Source of the DNA: Anaerolineae bacterium
Lineage (GTDB): Bacteria; Chloroflexota; Anaerolineae; JAFGEY01
Direction of reading: 5' to 3'
Assembly (NCBI GenBank): GCA_016931365.1
Contig: JAFGEY010000424.1
Location: forward strand, 1-5,768
Length of the DNA stretch: 5,768 nt
Positions 5,235 through 5,768 of this stretch are shown in pieces (positions within the stretch are counted from its first letter, which is position 1; each line of letters begins with the position of its first letter). A program made the translations under genes and the position numbers. Under the pieces are notes generated by a model. It did not search any database. It was given only the letters and a program-made list of their open reading frames with translations, and had not been told where the DNA came from.

Positions 5235-5633
5235 TCAGTTTTTTCGGGCTGGTCCTCGATCGATCAGCCCTTTCTCGATGACGGCCAGAATCTTGTCTGT
5301 GTCGTCAAACGGCTTGACCAAATAGTCATACCCCTCATACTTGATCACCTTGATCGCCGTCTCCAGCGATGCAAACCCGGTCATCACCACAAAAACGACA
5401 TTTGGGTTGATCTGTTTGACGCTGCGCAACAGTTCCAGCCCGTCCATGCCCGGCATACGGATGTCGGCCAGGATCAGGTCAATGGGTTCCGGGGCTTGCT
5501 TGAGTTTTTCCAACGCCTCAAGGCCGCTGTGGGCCGAATCGACCAGATAGCCTTCACCCTCCAGCAAATAGCGCAAAAACTCGCACATTCCCACTTCATC
5601 GTCTACAACCATAATCCGGGCTTTTTGTTCCAT
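5235..5633 (-). CDS. Stand-alone CheY-like response regulator receiver
   Basis: The product has 132 residues and is a receiver domain with no output domain. All phosphorylation residues are present: acidic Asp11/Asp12/Glu13 in MVVDDEVG, phospho-acceptor Asp57 in LILADIRMPGMDG, Thr85 in VVMTGFAS and Lys107 in YLVKPF. The style, with MTGFAS and ExAIKVIKYEGYDYLVKPF, resembles the receivers of NtrC/AtoC-type regulators, but the protein ends 25 residues after Lys107 in a lysine- and arginine-containing tail. It probably passes phosphate or acts by protein contact; its histidine kinase is not in the window. The start at 5633 is chosen because the domain begins there and GAAGGAG lies at 5644-5650, ten bases upstream; the in-frame ATG at 5699 would add 22 residues with no domain content. 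It converges on the TPR gene and shares its terminator. No convincing promoter for it was found in the window. Confidence 0.92.
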   Translation of the reverse strand: MEQKARIMVVDDEVGMCEFLRYLLEGEGYLVDSAHSGLEALEKLKQAPEPIDLILADIRMPGMDGLELLRSVKQINPNVVFVVMTGFASLETAIKVIKYEGYDYLVKPFDDTDKILAVIEKGLIDRGPARKN

Positions 5634-5755
5634 CTGATACCAGCTCCTTCCACTTTGGGCCGGACGGCACGCTTTTTTTGCTCTAGACCTTCCTCCCAAA
5701 AGTTCTTGGGGTAATATCTGACGTTAGCCAAAATGATCCATTTTCGAAGTGTATA

Positions 5756-5764
5756 TGGTATAGT
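5756..5764 (+). promoter_or_regulatory. Possible rightward extended -10 promoter at the window edge
   Basis: TGGTATAGT at 5756-5764 fits TGnTATAAT with one mismatch, the same form as the other promoters here. No clear -35 box is seen at 16-18 bases upstream. It would drive a gene to the right of the window, divergent from the receiver gene. Confidence 0.3.
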
Positions 5765-5768
5765 AGTA

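Noticed and set aside
5651..5768. Minus-strand promoter for the receiver gene (TATTAC or TATACC hexamers)
   Set aside because: Neither candidate has a fitting -35 box, and the one near the edge is cut off by the window end.

Overview
The window looks like a chromosomal segment from a moderately GC-rich bacterium. The best guess is a member of the Chloroflexota, possibly Anaerolineae. This rests on the style of the L20 protein (it begins MRVKGGF) and on the mix of a tandem-HTH regulator, a TPR protein and a stand-alone receiver. It is an impression from protein sequence, not a computed placement. No mobile element, CRISPR array, tRNA or rRNA was seen, and no gene-free stretch exceeds 300 bases.

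Positions 1-1118 hold the end of the classic infC-rpmI-rplT translation operon on the + strand: the C-terminal 53 residues of IF-3, then L35 and L20, closed by a strong intrinsic terminator with a perfect 19-bp stem. The infC-rpmI gap (163-380) has its own extended -10 promoter and a leader hairpin. The loop and 3' arm of that hairpin resemble the part of 23S rRNA near the H40/H41 junction that L20 binds, so it is a candidate L20 autoregulatory leader. The rpmI-rplT gap may hold a second, weaker structure that can pair with the rplT ribosome binding site.

Positions 1278-3735 hold a two-gene operon on the - strand: an SsnA-type metal-dependent aminohydrolase, then a PreA/dihydroorotate-dehydrogenase-like flavoprotein with a C-terminal two-cluster ferredoxin domain. 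The SsnA stop codon overlaps the ribosome binding site of the second gene. The flavoprotein keeps most of the FMN-binding frame, but the usual active-site loop (Asn-x-Ser-Cys-Pro) is replaced by a sequence with neither Asn nor Cys. The pair therefore looks like a small catabolic module for a nitrogen heterocycle, with an uncertain substrate and a non-standard redox step.

Positions 3736-5226: a short divergent promoter region drives the ssnA operon to the left and, to the right, an operon of a duplicated-HTH (XRE/Cro-like) regulator and a four-repeat TPR protein. That operon ends at a terminator shared with a convergent gene. Three CCAAC repeats lie over the ssnA -35 box and are a candidate operator. 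Positions 5235-5633 (- strand) encode a stand-alone CheY-like receiver with all phosphorylation residues. Its upstream region runs to the window edge and may contain a rightward promoter for a gene outside the window.
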